A stretch of DNA of 64,000 nt from Gordonia crocea (GTDB lineage Bacteria > Actinomycetota > Actinomycetes > Mycobacteriales > Mycobacteriaceae), in the NCBI RefSeq assembly GCF_009932435.1, contig NZ_BJOU01000001.1, positions 1,116,001-1,180,000 on the forward strand. The letters are read 5' to 3'. The notes under the pieces are model-generated. The model ran no database searches. It was not told the origin of the DNA and worked only from the letters and a program-made list of their open reading frames with translations. A program made the position numbers and the translations under genes. Position 1 is the stretch's first letter, and every line of letters starts with the position of its first letter. Below are positions 1 through 11,440 of the stretch, piece after piece.

Positions 1-619
1 GCAGCGCGGCGAACGCGGCGACGATGAAGAACGCCGCGAAGATGTCGAGCATCCCCATCCGGGACTGGACGAACAGGACCCCGTCGCAGATCGCCAGCAG
101 CCCGGCCATCGCGCCGACCAGCGTCGAGCGGGCGATCCGGCGTGCGATGCAGTAGACCATCACGACGATGCCAATGCCGCACAGGGCCGGCAGGATCCGC
201 CACCCCATCGGCCCGTATCCGAAGACGGCCTGGCCCAGGGCGAGCAGCCACTTGCCGACCGGCGGGTGCACGACCAGGCCGTAGGCCGGGTTGTCCTCGA
301 TCCAGTTGCCGCCGGTGAGGACCTGCCACGCCTGCGGGACGTAGTGCTTCTCGTCGAAGACGGGGGTGCCCTTGTCGGTCGGATGGGTCAGGTCCCACAA
401 GCGGGTGATCGCGGCGAGTGCGGTGATGACGAGTCCCACGACGAGGCCGCGGCGGCGGTCGTCGGCGCCGAACACCGGCTCCGGGAGGGTTCGCCCGGGG
501 CTGCGGCCCAGGTCCTCGGCCAGCTCCGCGCCGGTGTGCGACCACCCGCCCGCCGACCCGGTCGGGGGCGACGGCACGACGAGCCAGCTGCCCGTGGCGT
601 TGTCGTCGGCGGTCGTCAC
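1..619 (-). CDS. pmt: Protein O-mannosyltransferase, partial (C-terminus outside window)
   Basis: This is the N-terminal 206 codons of a membrane GT39-type mannosyltransferase, which moves mannose from polyprenyl-phosphate-mannose to exported proteins. The translation has a hydrophilic head, a first membrane segment (GLVVGLVITALAAITRLWD), the family's FDEKHYVPQAW acidic loop just after it (this Asp-Glu is catalytic in the family), HPPVGKW, and further hydrophobic helices. The GTG at 619 is chosen because the reading frame upstream holds no better start and TACCAT lies 7 nt before it. It is divergent from rsmI, as in Rv1002c/Rv1003. The gene runs off the left edge. Confidence 0.85.
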   Translation of the reverse strand, partial: MTTADDNATGSWLVVPSPPTGSAGGWSHTGAELAEDLGRSPGRTLPEPVFGADDRRRGLVVGLVITALAAITRLWDLTHPTDKGTPVFDEKHYVPQAWQVLTGGNWIEDNPAYGLVVHPPVGKWLLALGQAVFGYGPMGWRILPALCGIGIVVMVYCIARRIARSTLVGAMAGLLAICDGVLFVQSRMGMLDIFAAFFIVAAFAAL

Positions 620-626
620 CCGGTCG

Positions 627-632
627 ATGGTA
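627..632 (-). promoter_or_regulatory. Likely leaderless -10 box for pmt
   Basis: On the minus strand, TACCAT lies 7 nt before the GTG start of pmt, and no purine-rich ribosome site lies between. The spacing fits a transcript that begins at or near the start codon. Confidence 0.45.
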
Positions 633-655
633 GTGGGCGCCGCCCCGGGTGCGCC

Positions 656-661
656 TAGGCT
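656..661 (+). promoter_or_regulatory. Likely leaderless -10 box for rsmI
   Basis: TAGGCT is followed by 8 nt and the ATG at 670. No Shine-Dalgarno sequence is present. The same hexamer precedes the lipase and the TetR gene near mfd at 7 nt. Confidence 0.5.
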
Positions 662-669
662 GGTCAACC

Positions 670-1536
670 ATGGGTACCGGTCGAGCACAGCGGGGCGAGG
701 GGGACGGGTCCGTCGGGACGCTGGTGTTGGCGGCCACGCCGATGGGGCAGTACGACGACGCGTCGCCGCGGTTGCGCGCGGCGCTGGCCTCCGCCGACAT
801 CGTCGCCGCCGAAGACACCCGCCGCACGCGGTCGCTGGCCGCCGGACTCGGCGTCGCCATCACCGGCACGGTGGTGAGCTACTACGACCAGGTCGAGGCC
901 GCCCGCACCCCCGGACTGGTCGAGGCGGTGGCGAACGGGCAGACGGTGCTGGTGGTCACCGACGCGGGCATGCCGTCGGTCAGCGACCCGGGGTTCCGCC
1001 TGGTGGCCGCGTGTGTCGATGCCGGCCTGCCGATCACCTGCCTGCCCGGACCGTCGGCGGTGACGACCGCCCTGGCGGTATCGGGCCTGCCGTGCGAGCG
1101 GTTCTGCTTCGACGGTTTCGCGCCGCGCAAGTCCGGCGCCCGGCGGAAGTGGTTGGCGCAGTTGGCCACCGAGCCGCGCACCGTGGTGTTCTTCGACTCC
1201 CCGCACCGGCTCGCCGACACCCTGGCCGAGGCCGCCGAGGTGCTGGGGGCCGATCGCCGCGTCGCGGTGTGTCGCGAGCTGACCAAGACCTACGAGGAGG
1301 TTCGCCGCGGCGGCCTGGCGGAGGTGGCGCAGTGGGCCGCCGGCGGGGTGCGCGGCGAGATCACCGTCGTCCTGGCCCCCGGCGAGCAGGCGCCGCCCGA
1401 CGCGCAGGACCTGGTGGACCGGGTGCGCGACCTGGTCGAGGGCGGGCTGCGCCTCAAGGAGGCGTGTGCCCGGGTCGCCGAGGAGACCGGGACTTCGAAG
1501 AAGGCGCTGTACGACGCGGCGGTGGCGTCGGACTAG
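670..1536 (+). CDS. rsmI: 16S rRNA 2'-O-ribose C1402 methyltransferase RsmI
   Basis: Predicted cytosolic SAM-dependent methyltransferase that methylates the 2'-OH of C1402 in 16S rRNA. The 288-residue protein has the family marks in order: LAATPMGQYDDASPR near the N-terminus, AEDTRRTRSLA, VTDAGMPSVSDPGFRLV, CLPGPSAVTTALAVSGLP, FCFDGFAPRKSGAR and FFDSPHRLADTL. The ATG at 670 gives the usual short N-terminus and has a -10-like hexamer just upstream. An in-frame upstream start at 649 would add seven residues. It is convergent with pabB. Length and motifs match the family closely. Confidence 0.93.
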   Translation: MGTGRAQRGEGDGSVGTLVLAATPMGQYDDASPRLRAALASADIVAAEDTRRTRSLAAGLGVAITGTVVSYYDQVEAARTPGLVEAVANGQTVLVVTDAGMPSVSDPGFRLVAACVDAGLPITCLPGPSAVTTALAVSGLPCERFCFDGFAPRKSGARRKWLAQLATEPRTVVFFDSPHRLADTLAEAAEVLGADRRVAVCRELTKTYEEVRRGGLAEVAQWAAGGVRGEITVVLAPGEQAPPDAQDLVDRVRDLVEGGLRLKEACARVAEETGTSKKALYDAAVASD

Positions 1537-1537
1537 C

Positions 1538-1553
1538 CGGCCGTCAGCGGCCG
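1538..1553. terminator. Small hairpin between rsmI and pabB
   Basis: Arms CGGCCG and CGGCCG (1538-1543 and 1548-1553) enclose a TCAG loop, starting 2 nt after the rsmI stop and reaching into the 3' end of convergent pabB. It is short and lacks a U-run, so it is only a candidate. Confidence 0.3.
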
Positions 1554-2704
1554 ACGATGGCCGCGGCCTTGTCCAGGCACTCCTGCCATTCGCGGGCGGG
1601 GTCGGAGTCGGTGGTGATGCCACCGCCGACGCCCAGGCGCATGGCGCCGTCGGGATCGATCTCGACGGTGCGGATGGCCACCGACAGGTCCAGCTCGTCG
1701 TCGGGACCGGCGATGCCCACCGCGCCGCAGTAGACCCCGCGCGGCAACTGCTCCCACTCGCCGATCAACCCGGCCGCCGCGATCTTCGGGGTGCCGGTCA
1801 CCGATGCGGGTGGAAAGCAGGCGTCGAGGAGGGCGTCGTTGCCGACGGCGGCGTCGAGTTCGGCGCGCACGGTGGAGACGAGGTGCCAGACCCCCGGCGC
1901 GCCGATCACGGTGAGCAGTTCCGGCACCGTCACCGAGCCGACCGTCGCGACGCGGCCGAGGTCGTTGCGCACCAGGTCGACGATCATCACGTTCTCGGCC
2001 ACGTCTTTGACCGAGGTCGCCAAGCCCCCGGGGTCGGCCGTCGCCGGAGCGGTGCCCTTGATCGGCGACGAGGTGACCGCCCCGCCGCGGCGGCGCAGGA
2101 AGGATTCGGGGGAGAAGCTGGCCACCGTTCCCCAATCCCCTTGCAGGAAGGCGGATTTGCGGGGCGCGGTGGCGGCGGCGACGTCGCTGAAGAAGGTCAG
2201 CGGCGCACCGTCGAGGTGTCCGTCGATCCGGGTGCAGACGCAGACCTGGTAGATCTCGCCGGCCCCGATGGCGGCCAGGGCGTCGGCGACGGCGCGCCCG
2301 TGGTCGGCCCGCCGCCGGTCCGACGGCTCGACCCAGTGGGCGCGGGCCGGCTCGCGGTGCGGGGCGGTGGCGGTGAGCGCGTCGGACACCCAGTCCGGGC
2401 AGCGCGCGCCGGTCACGTCGGTGTAGTGCCACTGCCCGTCGCGCAGCAGGAGGACCGCGTCGGTCAGCCCGCCGACCGCGGCGGGCAGGGCGGCCGACGC
2501 GGCGTTCACGGGGAAGCCGAGGTATCCGATCCAGAACCGGTCGGGGTGATCCGGCGGGGCGAGCCCGGCGACGAGTTCGAGCGACGGGGCGATCACGGCG
2601 TCGGCGTCGAGCCAGGAGCCGATGAGCGCCGCCGGCGGTGCCAGCCCGGCCTCGCGCGTGCGACGGTGCAGCGTCGCCAGCACGTCGAGCGCGCTGGGGC
2701 TCAC
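1544..2704 (-). CDS. pabB: Aminodeoxychorismate synthase component I
   Basis: Chorismate-binding enzyme of folate synthesis that makes 4-amino-4-deoxychorismate with a glutaminase partner. The C-terminal two thirds is a clear chorismate-binding domain: GEIYQVCVCTR, SPIKGTAPAT, LVRNDLGRVA, SVTGTPKIAA, GVYCGAVGI and VGGGITTDSDP. The lysine in PIKGT marks PabB-type enzymes; anthranilate synthases usually have PIAGT here. At 386 residues it is shorter than typical PabB because the N-terminal part is abridged. The GTG start at 2704 lies 4 nt after the metG stop, so it is the last gene of the operon. The same neighbourhood (Rv1005c, Rv1007c) occurs in mycobacteria. Confidence 0.88.
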   Translation of the reverse strand: MSPSALDVLATLHRRTREAGLAPPAALIGSWLDADAVIAPSLELVAGLAPPDHPDRFWIGYLGFPVNAASAALPAAVGGLTDAVLLLRDGQWHYTDVTGARCPDWVSDALTATAPHREPARAHWVEPSDRRRADHGRAVADALAAIGAGEIYQVCVCTRIDGHLDGAPLTFFSDVAAATAPRKSAFLQGDWGTVASFSPESFLRRRGGAVTSSPIKGTAPATADPGGLATSVKDVAENVMIVDLVRNDLGRVATVGSVTVPELLTVIGAPGVWHLVSTVRAELDAAVGNDALLDACFPPASVTGTPKIAAAGLIGEWEQLPRGVYCGAVGIAGPDDELDLSVAIRTVEIDPDGAMRLGVGGGITTDSDPAREWQECLDKAAAIVGR

Positions 2705-2708
2705 CGGG

Positions 2709-4274
2709 TCAGTCCCGCGCGGGCGCCTCGAGGCGCGGGAAGACGGGGGTGGGCGCGGGCAACGCCGTCCCGGGGACCAGTCGCTTCTCGACCGCGGTGA
2801 AATCGCGGTCGGTGGCGGGGACGGCGAACTGGTCGAGGATGGTGCCGCACGACTGCGGCATCACCGGCTGGGCCAGCAGGGCGACGATCCGCACGACCTC
2901 GGCGCAGACGTAGAGGACGGTACCGGTCCGCTCCAGATCTGTTTTCGCCAGCTTCCACGGCTCCTCGGCCGAGATGTAGCGGTTGGCCGCGGCCAAGGCC
3001 TGCCACAGTGCTTCCAATCCCAGGTGGATCGCCTGGGAGTCGAAATGGGTGCGGACCGTTCCGAGCAGCTTCGCCGCGGTGGACAACAGTTCCGCGTCGT
3101 CGTCGGTGTAACCGGCCGGGCCGGGCAGCACGCCGTCGAAGTACTTGCCGATCATCGACGCGGTGCGCTGCGCCAGGTTGCCGAACTCGTTGGCCAGATC
3201 GGCGTTGATGCGTGCGACCATCGACTCCGCCGAGTAGGAGCCGTCCTGGCCGTAGGAGACCTCGCGCAAGAAGAAGTAGCGCACCGGGTCGAGGCCGAAC
3301 GCGTCGATCAGATCACCCGGGTCGACGACGTTGCCGACCGACTTGCTCATCTTCTCGCCGTTGTTGAACAGGAAGCCGTGGGCGAAGACCCGCTTGGGCA
3401 GTTCGATTCCGGCGCTCATCAGGAAGGCCGGCCAGTAGACGCAGTGGAACCGGATGATGTCCTTGCCGATGACGTGCAGATCGGCCGGCCAGTAGCGGTC
3501 GAAAAGCGCGTCGTCATCGGGGAACCCGGCGCCGGTGAGGTAGTTGGTGAGGGCGTCGACCCACACGTACATGACGTGGCCGGGGTCGTCGGGGACCTGG
3601 ACGCCCCAGTCGAAGGTGGTCCGCGAAATGGACAGGTCGGTCAACCCGCCGCGCAAGAAGCTGAGAATCTCGTTGCGCCGGGTGTCCGGGCCGAGGAACT
3701 CCGGATGCTCGTCGTAGAGCGCCAGCAGGCGGTCGGTGTAGGCCGAGAGGCGGAAGAAGTAGGTCTGCTCCTCGGTCCAGGTGAGGAGGTGGCCGTTCTC
3801 GACCGCGACCCGCTCACCGTTCTCGTCGACGTGGGTGTCGTCCTCGCCGACGAAGGTCTCGTCGCGGACGTCGTACCAGCCGGAGTACTTGTCGAGGTAG
3901 ATGTCGCCGTTGGCCGCCATACGGTTCCAGATCTCCGTGGACGCCCGCTTGTGGTCGTCGTCGGAGGTGCGGATGAACCGGTCGAAGCTCGAGCCGAGAC
4001 GGCGCTGCAGTGCTTCGAACTCGTCGGAGTTGCGGGTCGCCAATTCGGCGGTCGGGATGCCCTGGGCCTGGGCGGTCTGCTGCATCTTTTGCCCGTGCAC
4101 GTCGGTGCCGGTGAGGAACCGGACGTCGAAGCCGTCGAGGCGCTTGAACCGTGCCAGGGCGTCGGCGGAGATGTATTCGTAGGCATGCCCGATGTGGGGG
4201 GCGCCGTTGGGATAGGCGATCGCCGTCGTCAGGTAGAACGGACGGTTGTCGCCATGCGAGGGGTGGCTGGCCAT
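2709..4274 (-). CDS. metG: Methionine--tRNA ligase
   Basis: Class I aminoacyl-tRNA synthetase that charges tRNA-Met (521 residues). The nucleotide-binding HIGH signature appears as [10 protein letters not shown] near residue 20. [12 protein letters not shown] lies near residue 310. The anticodon-binding helical domain follows, with no C-terminal tRNA-binding extension. The [11 protein letters not shown] stretch and the short connective insert are like the actinobacterial short form. The start ATG at 4274 lies 13 nt after the GH65 stop, and the stop lies 4 nt before pabB, so four genes probably share one transcript. Confidence 0.95.
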   Translation of the reverse strand: MASHPSHGDNRPFYLTTAIAYPNGAPHIGHAYEYISADALARFKRLDGFDVRFLTGTDVHGQKMQQTAQAQGIPTAELATRNSDEFEALQRRLGSSFDRFIRTSDDDHKRASTEIWNRMAANGDIYLDKYSGWYDVRDETFVGEDDTHVDENGERVAVENGHLLTWTEEQTYFFRLSAYTDRLLALYDEHPEFLGPDTRRNEILSFLRGGLTDLSISRTTFDWGVQVPDDPGHVMYVWVDALTNYLTGAGFPDDDALFDRYWPADLHVIGKDIIRFHCVYWPAFLMSAGIELPKRVFAHGFLFNNGEKMSKSVGNVVDPGDLIDAFGLDPVRYFFLREVSYGQDGSYSAESMVARINADLANEFGNLAQRTASMIGKYFDGVLPGPAGYTDDDAELLSTAAKLLGTVRTHFDSQAIHLGLEALWQALAAANRYISAEEPWKLAKTDLERTGTVLYVCAEVVRIVALLAQPVMPQSCGTILDQFAVPATDRDFTAVEKRLVPGTALPAPTPVFPRLEAPARD

Positions 4275-4287
4275 AATGCCCGTCAGA

Positions 4288-6660
4288 TTACTCGGGACGC
4301 TTGTACGGTGCGCAGCCCGGCGGTGCCTTCGGCGGTGCCAGTGCCGGGTGCTCGGGGATCGCCATGGTGACCGGCGCCTTCTCCAGCACGAACTCCTCGC
4401 CGTGATGGGCGAGCGTGATCGGCGGCCCGGTCAGCAGTCGGTACGTCGCACTGTCGCGGTCGATGGCCACGACGATCGACGAGTCGCGGACGATCATGCG
4501 GAACGAGAGGTAGTTCAACCGCTCCGGCAGGCGCGGTGCGAAGGTGACCTTGCCGCCGAAGTCGCGCATGCCGCCGAAGCCGGCCACGCAATCCATCCAC
4601 GCCCCGGCCAACGCGGCGATGTGCAGGCCGGATCCGACGTTGGCGTGCAGGTCGTGCAGGTCGGTGAAGACCGACTCGCACATGAGGTCGTAGGCCAGGT
4701 CCAGGTAGCCGACCTCAGCGGCCACGACGGCCTCGCAGCACGCCGACAACGAGGAATCCCGCACCGTCAGCGGGTAGTAGTAGTCGAAGTTGCGCTTCTT
4801 GACCTCGTCGTCGAAGGCGTCGCCGCGGGTGTACATCGCGAACACCAGGTCGGCCTGCTTGACGACCTGCTTGCGGTACAGGTCGTAGTACGGGTAGTTC
4901 AGCAGCAGCGGGTAGCGGTCCTTGGACCCCTCGAAGTCCCACTGGCCCAGCAACGTGAACGATTCGCACTGCTGGTGGATGTTGAGCTGGTGGTCGTAGG
5001 GGATCGTCATCGCCTCGGCGCAGGCCTCCCAGCGGGCCGTCTCCTCGTCGGTGACCCCGAGGGAGCGGGCCACATCCGGCTGGCGCCGGGTGGCCTCGAC
5101 GGCGTCGCGCAGGTTCTGCTGCACGGCCAGGTTGGTGAACACGTTGTTGTTGACCACGGCGGTGTACTCGTCGGGACCGGTGACCCCGTCGATGCGGAAC
5201 AACCCGTTCATGTCGAAGTGGCCCAGACCGGAGAACAGCCGCGCGGTCTCCACGAGCAGTTCCACGCCGCATTCGACGTCGAACTGTTCGTCGTTGGTGG
5301 CGTGCAGGTAGCGGGACACCGCGTTGGCGATGTCGGCGCTCACGTGCACCCCGGCGGTGCCGGCCGGCCAGTAACCCGAACACTCGTCGCCGTTGATCGA
5401 GCGCCACGGGAACATCGCGCCCTGTTGCCCGAGTTCGGCGGCCCGCGCCTTGGCCTTGTCCATGGTGGCGTGGCGCCACCGCAGTTCCTCGCCGGCCGCG
5501 GCGGGCAGGGTGTAGGTCAGCATCGGCAGGACGAAGCTCTCGGTGTCCCAGAAGGCGTGCCCGTCGTAGCCGGGGCCGGTCAGCCCCTTCGCCGGGATCG
5601 CCCGGGATTCGCCGCGGGCGCCGGCCTGCAGCACGTGGAACAGGGCGAAGCGGACCGCCTGTTGGAGTTCGGGGTCGCCGTCGAGCTCGATATCGGCGTC
5701 GTGCCAGAAATCGTCGAGGTAGGCCGTCTGGTCGGCGACCAGTTCATCCCACCCGGTGTCGACGGCCAGCGCCAATGCCGCCTCGACCTGGGCGCGCAGC
5801 GCCGGCACCGAGCGCCGGGCCGACCAGCCGTAGCCGATGTACTTGGTCAGCGTGAGTTTCTGCCCGCGCGGCACGGTGGCCGAGATCGTCAGGCGCGCCA
5901 GGTCGCCGTCCGCGCGGATCGAGGTCTGCGCATCCGAGGGCAAGTCCACGACGTGGTCCATGCCGGCCGCCATGTGCAGCTGCGAGTTGCGGGTGTGGTG
6001 GGCCAGCACCGCCGAGTAGTCGCGGCAGTCGGCCAGGTCCGCCACCAACGGGGACTCGAGGGCGGCCGCCAGCCGGGGGTCGTTGCCCGGCAGCGGAATC
6101 GGCTCGTTGGCCAGCAGGTCGGACTGCAGGACGAGGGTCATGTCCTCCGACAGCGGTTCCACCTCGTAGTGGATGGCGGCGATGGCCCGCTTGGTGAAGC
6201 TCACCAGCCGCTGCGAACGGATGCGCACGGTGCGCCCCGTCGGCGAGGTCCACACCGTCTCCCGCCGCAGCGTCCCGGTACGGAAATCCAAGGTGCGCGA
6301 ATGGGATTCGGTGGTGCCGTAGCGCAGGTCCATCGGCTCGTCCTCGACGAGGAGCCGGATCACCTTGCCGTCGGTGACGTTCACGACGGTCTGCCCGGAC
6401 TCGGGGTAGCCGTACCCAGATTCGGCGTAGGGCAGCTCGCGCAGTTCGTAAAACCCGTTGAGGTAGGAGCCGGGCAGTTCGGTCGGCTCGCCCTCCTCGA
6501 AGGTGCCGCGCAACCCGATGTGCCCGTTGGACAAGGCGAACAGCGACTCGGTGCGCGAGAGCATGTCGACCCGCAAGCCGTTCCAGGTGAGCTGCCACGG
6601 GTGGACCTCGAAGCCCATCTCGCGGACCGGGCCGTGGGGATCGGGGTGCGGGTGGGTCAT
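4288..6660 (-). CDS. Glycoside hydrolase family 65 protein (disaccharide phosphorylase/hydrolase type)
   Basis: 790-residue GH65 enzyme: an N-terminal beta-sandwich (to about residue 270), a linker, an (alpha/alpha)6 barrel and a small C-terminal beta domain. The barrel has [14 protein letters not shown], the [13 protein letters not shown] segment and [15 protein letters not shown], whose Glu is the predicted general acid. GH65 members split trehalose, maltose or kojibiose with phosphate or water. The ATG at 6660 overlaps the stop of the beta-phosphoglucomutase gene (ATGA). That pairing favours a phosphorylase that releases beta-glucose-1-phosphate, but the substrate cannot be read from sequence. 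Rv3400/Rv3401 of M. tuberculosis is a similar pair. Confidence 0.85.
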   Translation of the reverse strand: MTHPHPDPHGPVREMGFEVHPWQLTWNGLRVDMLSRTESLFALSNGHIGLRGTFEEGEPTELPGSYLNGFYELRELPYAESGYGYPESGQTVVNVTDGKVIRLLVEDEPMDLRYGTTESHSRTLDFRTGTLRRETVWTSPTGRTVRIRSQRLVSFTKRAIAAIHYEVEPLSEDMTLVLQSDLLANEPIPLPGNDPRLAAALESPLVADLADCRDYSAVLAHHTRNSQLHMAAGMDHVVDLPSDAQTSIRADGDLARLTISATVPRGQKLTLTKYIGYGWSARRSVPALRAQVEAALALAVDTGWDELVADQTAYLDDFWHDADIELDGDPELQQAVRFALFHVLQAGARGESRAIPAKGLTGPGYDGHAFWDTESFVLPMLTYTLPAAAGEELRWRHATMDKAKARAAELGQQGAMFPWRSINGDECSGYWPAGTAGVHVSADIANAVSRYLHATNDEQFDVECGVELLVETARLFSGLGHFDMNGLFRIDGVTGPDEYTAVVNNNVFTNLAVQQNLRDAVEATRRQPDVARSLGVTDEETARWEACAEAMTIPYDHQLNIHQQCESFTLLGQWDFEGSKDRYPLLLNYPYYDLYRKQVVKQADLVFAMYTRGDAFDDEVKKRNFDYYYPLTVRDSSLSACCEAVVAAEVGYLDLAYDLMCESVFTDLHDLHANVGSGLHIAALAGAWMDCVAGFGGMRDFGGKVTFAPRLPERLNYLSFRMIVRDSSIVVAIDRDSATYRLLTGPPITLAHHGEEFVLEKAPVTMAIPEHPALAPPKAPPGCAPYKRPE

Positions 6661-7412
6661 TGCGGGTCTCCTTCCGAGGAATCCTCGTCGCGCAGTTGGT
6701 CGAAGCTCGTGACGACGGCGGTCGCCCCGGCCCCGGCCAGCGCCTTGGCGTGGGCACTGGGTTGGGTGGCGCTGGTGGTCCGGTCGATCCCGACGACGGC
6801 GGCGAAATCGCCGGCGGATCCGGCGGCGACACCGGAGACCGCGTCTTCGAAGACCACCGCGGCCCCGGGTCCCACGCCCATCAGTTCGGCCCCGAGGAGG
6901 AAGGAGTCCGGCGCGGGCTTGCCGGCGAGTCCCCGGTCGGCGATGACGTTGCCGTCGACGCGGACCTGGACGAACTCGGTCAGGCCGGCGGCGTCGAGCA
7001 CGGGGGCGCCGTTGCGCGACGACGTCACCACGGCGATGCCCAGGCCCGCGTCGCGGGCCGCGTGCAGATAGGCGACCGCATCGGGGTAGGCGGTCACCCC
7101 GTCGCGGTCGAGGATGGCCAGGAACCGGTTGTTCTTGTCCTCGCCGAGAGCGGCGACGGCGTCGCGGTCCACGGTGACGTGCCGGGCGGCGAGGAAGGCG
7201 TTGATGCCGTCCTCGCGGGGTCGGCCGTCGACGTGGGCGAGGTAGTCGTCGGTGGTGAACGGGGCGGGCTGATTGCCGTCGTCGTCGACGGTGTGGGCCA
7301 GGAAATCGTTGAAGGCCTCGGTCCACGCGGTCAGGTGTACCGATGCCGTGTCGGTCAGCACGCCGTCGAGGTCGAAGAGTGCGACGGTGATGGATTCGGG
7401 CAGCCCCAGCAT
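6657..7412 (-). CDS. Beta-phosphoglucomutase-family HAD phosphatase
   Basis: HAD-superfamily enzyme that probably converts beta-glucose-1-phosphate to glucose-6-phosphate. It shows the motif I aspartates in LFDLDGVLTDTA, an alpha-helical cap with the ARHVTVDRDAV region, motif II VVTSSRNG, the lysine motif GKPAPDSFLLGAELM, and motif IV FEDAVSGVAAG. From ATG 7412 it has 251 residues; an in-frame GTG at 7421 would add three. It overlaps the downstream GH65 start by 4 nt, which supports a joint role in disaccharide breakdown. It heads the operon that continues into metG and pabB. Confidence 0.85.
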   Translation of the reverse strand: MLGLPESITVALFDLDGVLTDTASVHLTAWTEAFNDFLAHTVDDDGNQPAPFTTDDYLAHVDGRPREDGINAFLAARHVTVDRDAVAALGEDKNNRFLAILDRDGVTAYPDAVAYLHAARDAGLGIAVVTSSRNGAPVLDAAGLTEFVQVRVDGNVIADRGLAGKPAPDSFLLGAELMGVGPGAAVVFEDAVSGVAAGSAGDFAAVVGIDRTTSATQPSAHAKALAGAGATAVVTSFDQLRDEDSSEGDPQ

Positions 7413-7531
7413 TGGAGTCACGCTACGCGAAACCCAGGTGCCGCGCGCGCCGTGACGCAGGGATTCGGCGCAGTGTTAGCACCGCCACCCCGCGCCCGCA
7501 TGACCGACCCATTCCGTGCCACGATGGGCCC

Positions 7532-8368
7532 ATGCGCCGTGCTTTCGCCCAAGTGGACGTGTTCGCCGACCGGCCCGTCGCCGGCAATCCGGTCGCCGTC
7601 GTGCGCGACGGGGACGGTCTCGACGACGCGTCGATGGCCGCCTTCGCGCGGTGGACCAACCTGTCGGAGACCACCTTTCTCCAGACGCCGTCCGTCCCGG
7701 GGGCCGATTTCCGGTTGCGGATCTTCACCCCCGGCGGCGAATTGCCGTTCGCCGGGCACCCGACGCTGGGGTCGGTGCACGCCTGGCTCGAGGGCGGCGG
7801 GGTCCCCGCCGGGGCGGCCGTCGTCGTGGAATGCGGAATCGGCCCGGTCACCGTTCGCCGGGATTCGCGGGGGCTCGCCTTCGCCGCGCCCGAGTTGCGC
7901 CGCACCGGCGCGGTCGACTTCCCGACCCTCGTCGAGATCGGCACCGCGCTCGGGCTGGCGCCGGACGAGATCGTCGAGGCGGCGTGGGTGGACAACGGAC
8001 CGCCGTGGATCGGGTTGCTCCTCGACTCGGGCCGACGGGTGCTCGACGTCGAACCAGATTTCGCGGCCTTGGGATCGCACATGGTCGGCCTCGTCGGGCC
8101 CTATGCCGAGGCGGATCGCGATGGGGTGGCGATCGAGGTCCGGGCCTTCGCCCCGGGTGTCGGGGTGCCCGAGGACCCGGTGACCGGCAGCCTCAACGCC
8201 GGGTTGGCCCGGTGGCTGCGGGCGTCGGGGCGACTGCCGGCCGAGTACACCGCCGCGCAGGGCACGGCGATCGGCCGCGCCGGGCGGGTGCGGGTCGTCG
8301 ACGACGGCACCGACATCTGGATCGGGGGCGGCACCGTCACCGTCATCGAGGGCACGGTCGACCTGTAG
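7532..8368 (+). CDS. PhzF-family isomerase/epimerase
   Basis: 278-residue protein of the PhzF fold (two similar diaminopimelate-epimerase-like halves). Visible marks are AQVDVFADRPVAGNPVAVV at the N-terminus, LSETTFLQ with the catalytic-position Glu, the PFAGHPTLGSVHAWL loop, and EDPVTGSLNAGLARWL in the second half. Family members isomerise small acids, but the physiological substrate is usually unknown, and no phenazine gene is nearby. The ATG at 7532 begins exactly at the conserved strand. An in-frame upstream ATG at 7523 would add three residues. Confidence 0.85.
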   Translation: MRRAFAQVDVFADRPVAGNPVAVVRDGDGLDDASMAAFARWTNLSETTFLQTPSVPGADFRLRIFTPGGELPFAGHPTLGSVHAWLEGGGVPAGAAVVVECGIGPVTVRRDSRGLAFAAPELRRTGAVDFPTLVEIGTALGLAPDEIVEAAWVDNGPPWIGLLLDSGRRVLDVEPDFAALGSHMVGLVGPYAEADRDGVAIEVRAFAPGVGVPEDPVTGSLNAGLARWLRASGRLPAEYTAAQGTAIGRAGRVRVVDDGTDIWIGGGTVTVIEGTVDL

Positions 8369-8394
8369 CGCGAGCGCTGTGAGACGGTGGACCG

Positions 8395-9234
8395 GTGAGC
8401 AAGAAGAACCAGCGCCGTGAACCGCCGCCGGACCCGGCCCCGCTGCCCGGGCTGGTCGATGCGCACACCCACCTCGCCGCCTGCGGCGGCCGGTCCGCCG
8501 AGGCGGTGGCGGCGATCCTCGACCATGCCGAAGCGGTCGGGGTGGGCCGGGTGGTGACTGTTGCCGACGACATGGTCGATGCGCGCTGGGCGGTTGATGC
8601 CGCGACGTGGGATGAGCGGTGCTATGCCGCGGTCGCGCTGCACCCGATGCACGCGGGTGACCTGGACGACGAGGCCAAGGCCGAGTTGGAGCAGATGGCG
8701 CGCCACGACCGGGTCGTCGCGGTCGGCGAGACCGGCCTGGACTATTACTGGCCGTCGCGGTCGGCGGACTGCGCGGCGCCGCAGGTGCAGGCGAGTGCCT
8801 TCGCCTGGCACATCGATCTGGCCAAGCGGGTCGGCAAACCGCTCATGATCCACAACCGGGAGGCCGACCGCGCCCTGCTCGACATCCTCGCCGCCGAGGG
8901 CTCGCCGGAGACGGTGATCATGCACTGCTTCTCCGGCGACGAGGCGGTGGCGCGCGAATGCGTCGACCGCGGGTACCTGTTGAGCTTTTCCGGCACGGTC
9001 ACCTTCACCAATGCGGCCGAGTTGCAGCGGGCCGCCCTCGTCGTCCCCGACGAGCAGCTCCTCGTCGAGACCGACGCGCCGTTCCTCACGCCGCACCCGT
9101 ACCGGGGTGCGCGGAACGAGTCGTACTGCCTGCCCTATACCGCGCGTTTCCTGGCCGATCTGCGGGGGACTCCCGAGGCCCAGATGGCCGCGGTTCTGGG
9201 CGCAAACGCCCGTCGCGTGTACCGCATCGGATAG
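8395..9234 (+). CDS. tatD: TatD-family metal-dependent hydrolase/DNase
   Basis: 279-residue TIM-barrel hydrolase. Metal ligands are visible in order: VDAHTHLA (HxH), VGETGLDYYW (Glu), LMIHNREAD (His), IMHCFSGDE (His) and VETDAPFLTP (Asp). TatD enzymes are 3'-5' exonucleases or phosphodiesterases in the cytosol. The GTG at 8395 begins a lysine-rich head (SKKNQRRE) before the barrel. It sits immediately upstream of rpfB, as Rv1008 does upstream of Rv1009. Confidence 0.92.
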   Translation: MSKKNQRREPPPDPAPLPGLVDAHTHLAACGGRSAEAVAAILDHAEAVGVGRVVTVADDMVDARWAVDAATWDERCYAAVALHPMHAGDLDDEAKAELEQMARHDRVVAVGETGLDYYWPSRSADCAAPQVQASAFAWHIDLAKRVGKPLMIHNREADRALLDILAAEGSPETVIMHCFSGDEAVARECVDRGYLLSFSGTVTFTNAAELQRAALVVPDEQLLVETDAPFLTPHPYRGARNESYCLPYTARFLADLRGTPEAQMAAVLGANARRVYRIG

Positions 9235-11434
<2,200 letters not shown>

Positions 11435-11440
11435 CCTCTC

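Noticed and set aside
366..1733. Long plus-strand ORF rich in Arg/Gly overlapping pmt and rsmI
   Set aside because: Shadow of rsmI in another frame; the composition is that of a high-GC antisense/offset frame and shows no domain.
4246..7071. 941-codon plus-strand ORF opposite GH65
   Set aside because: Antisense shadow of the GH65 and phosphoglucomutase genes, with Val/Gly/Gln-rich composition and no motif.
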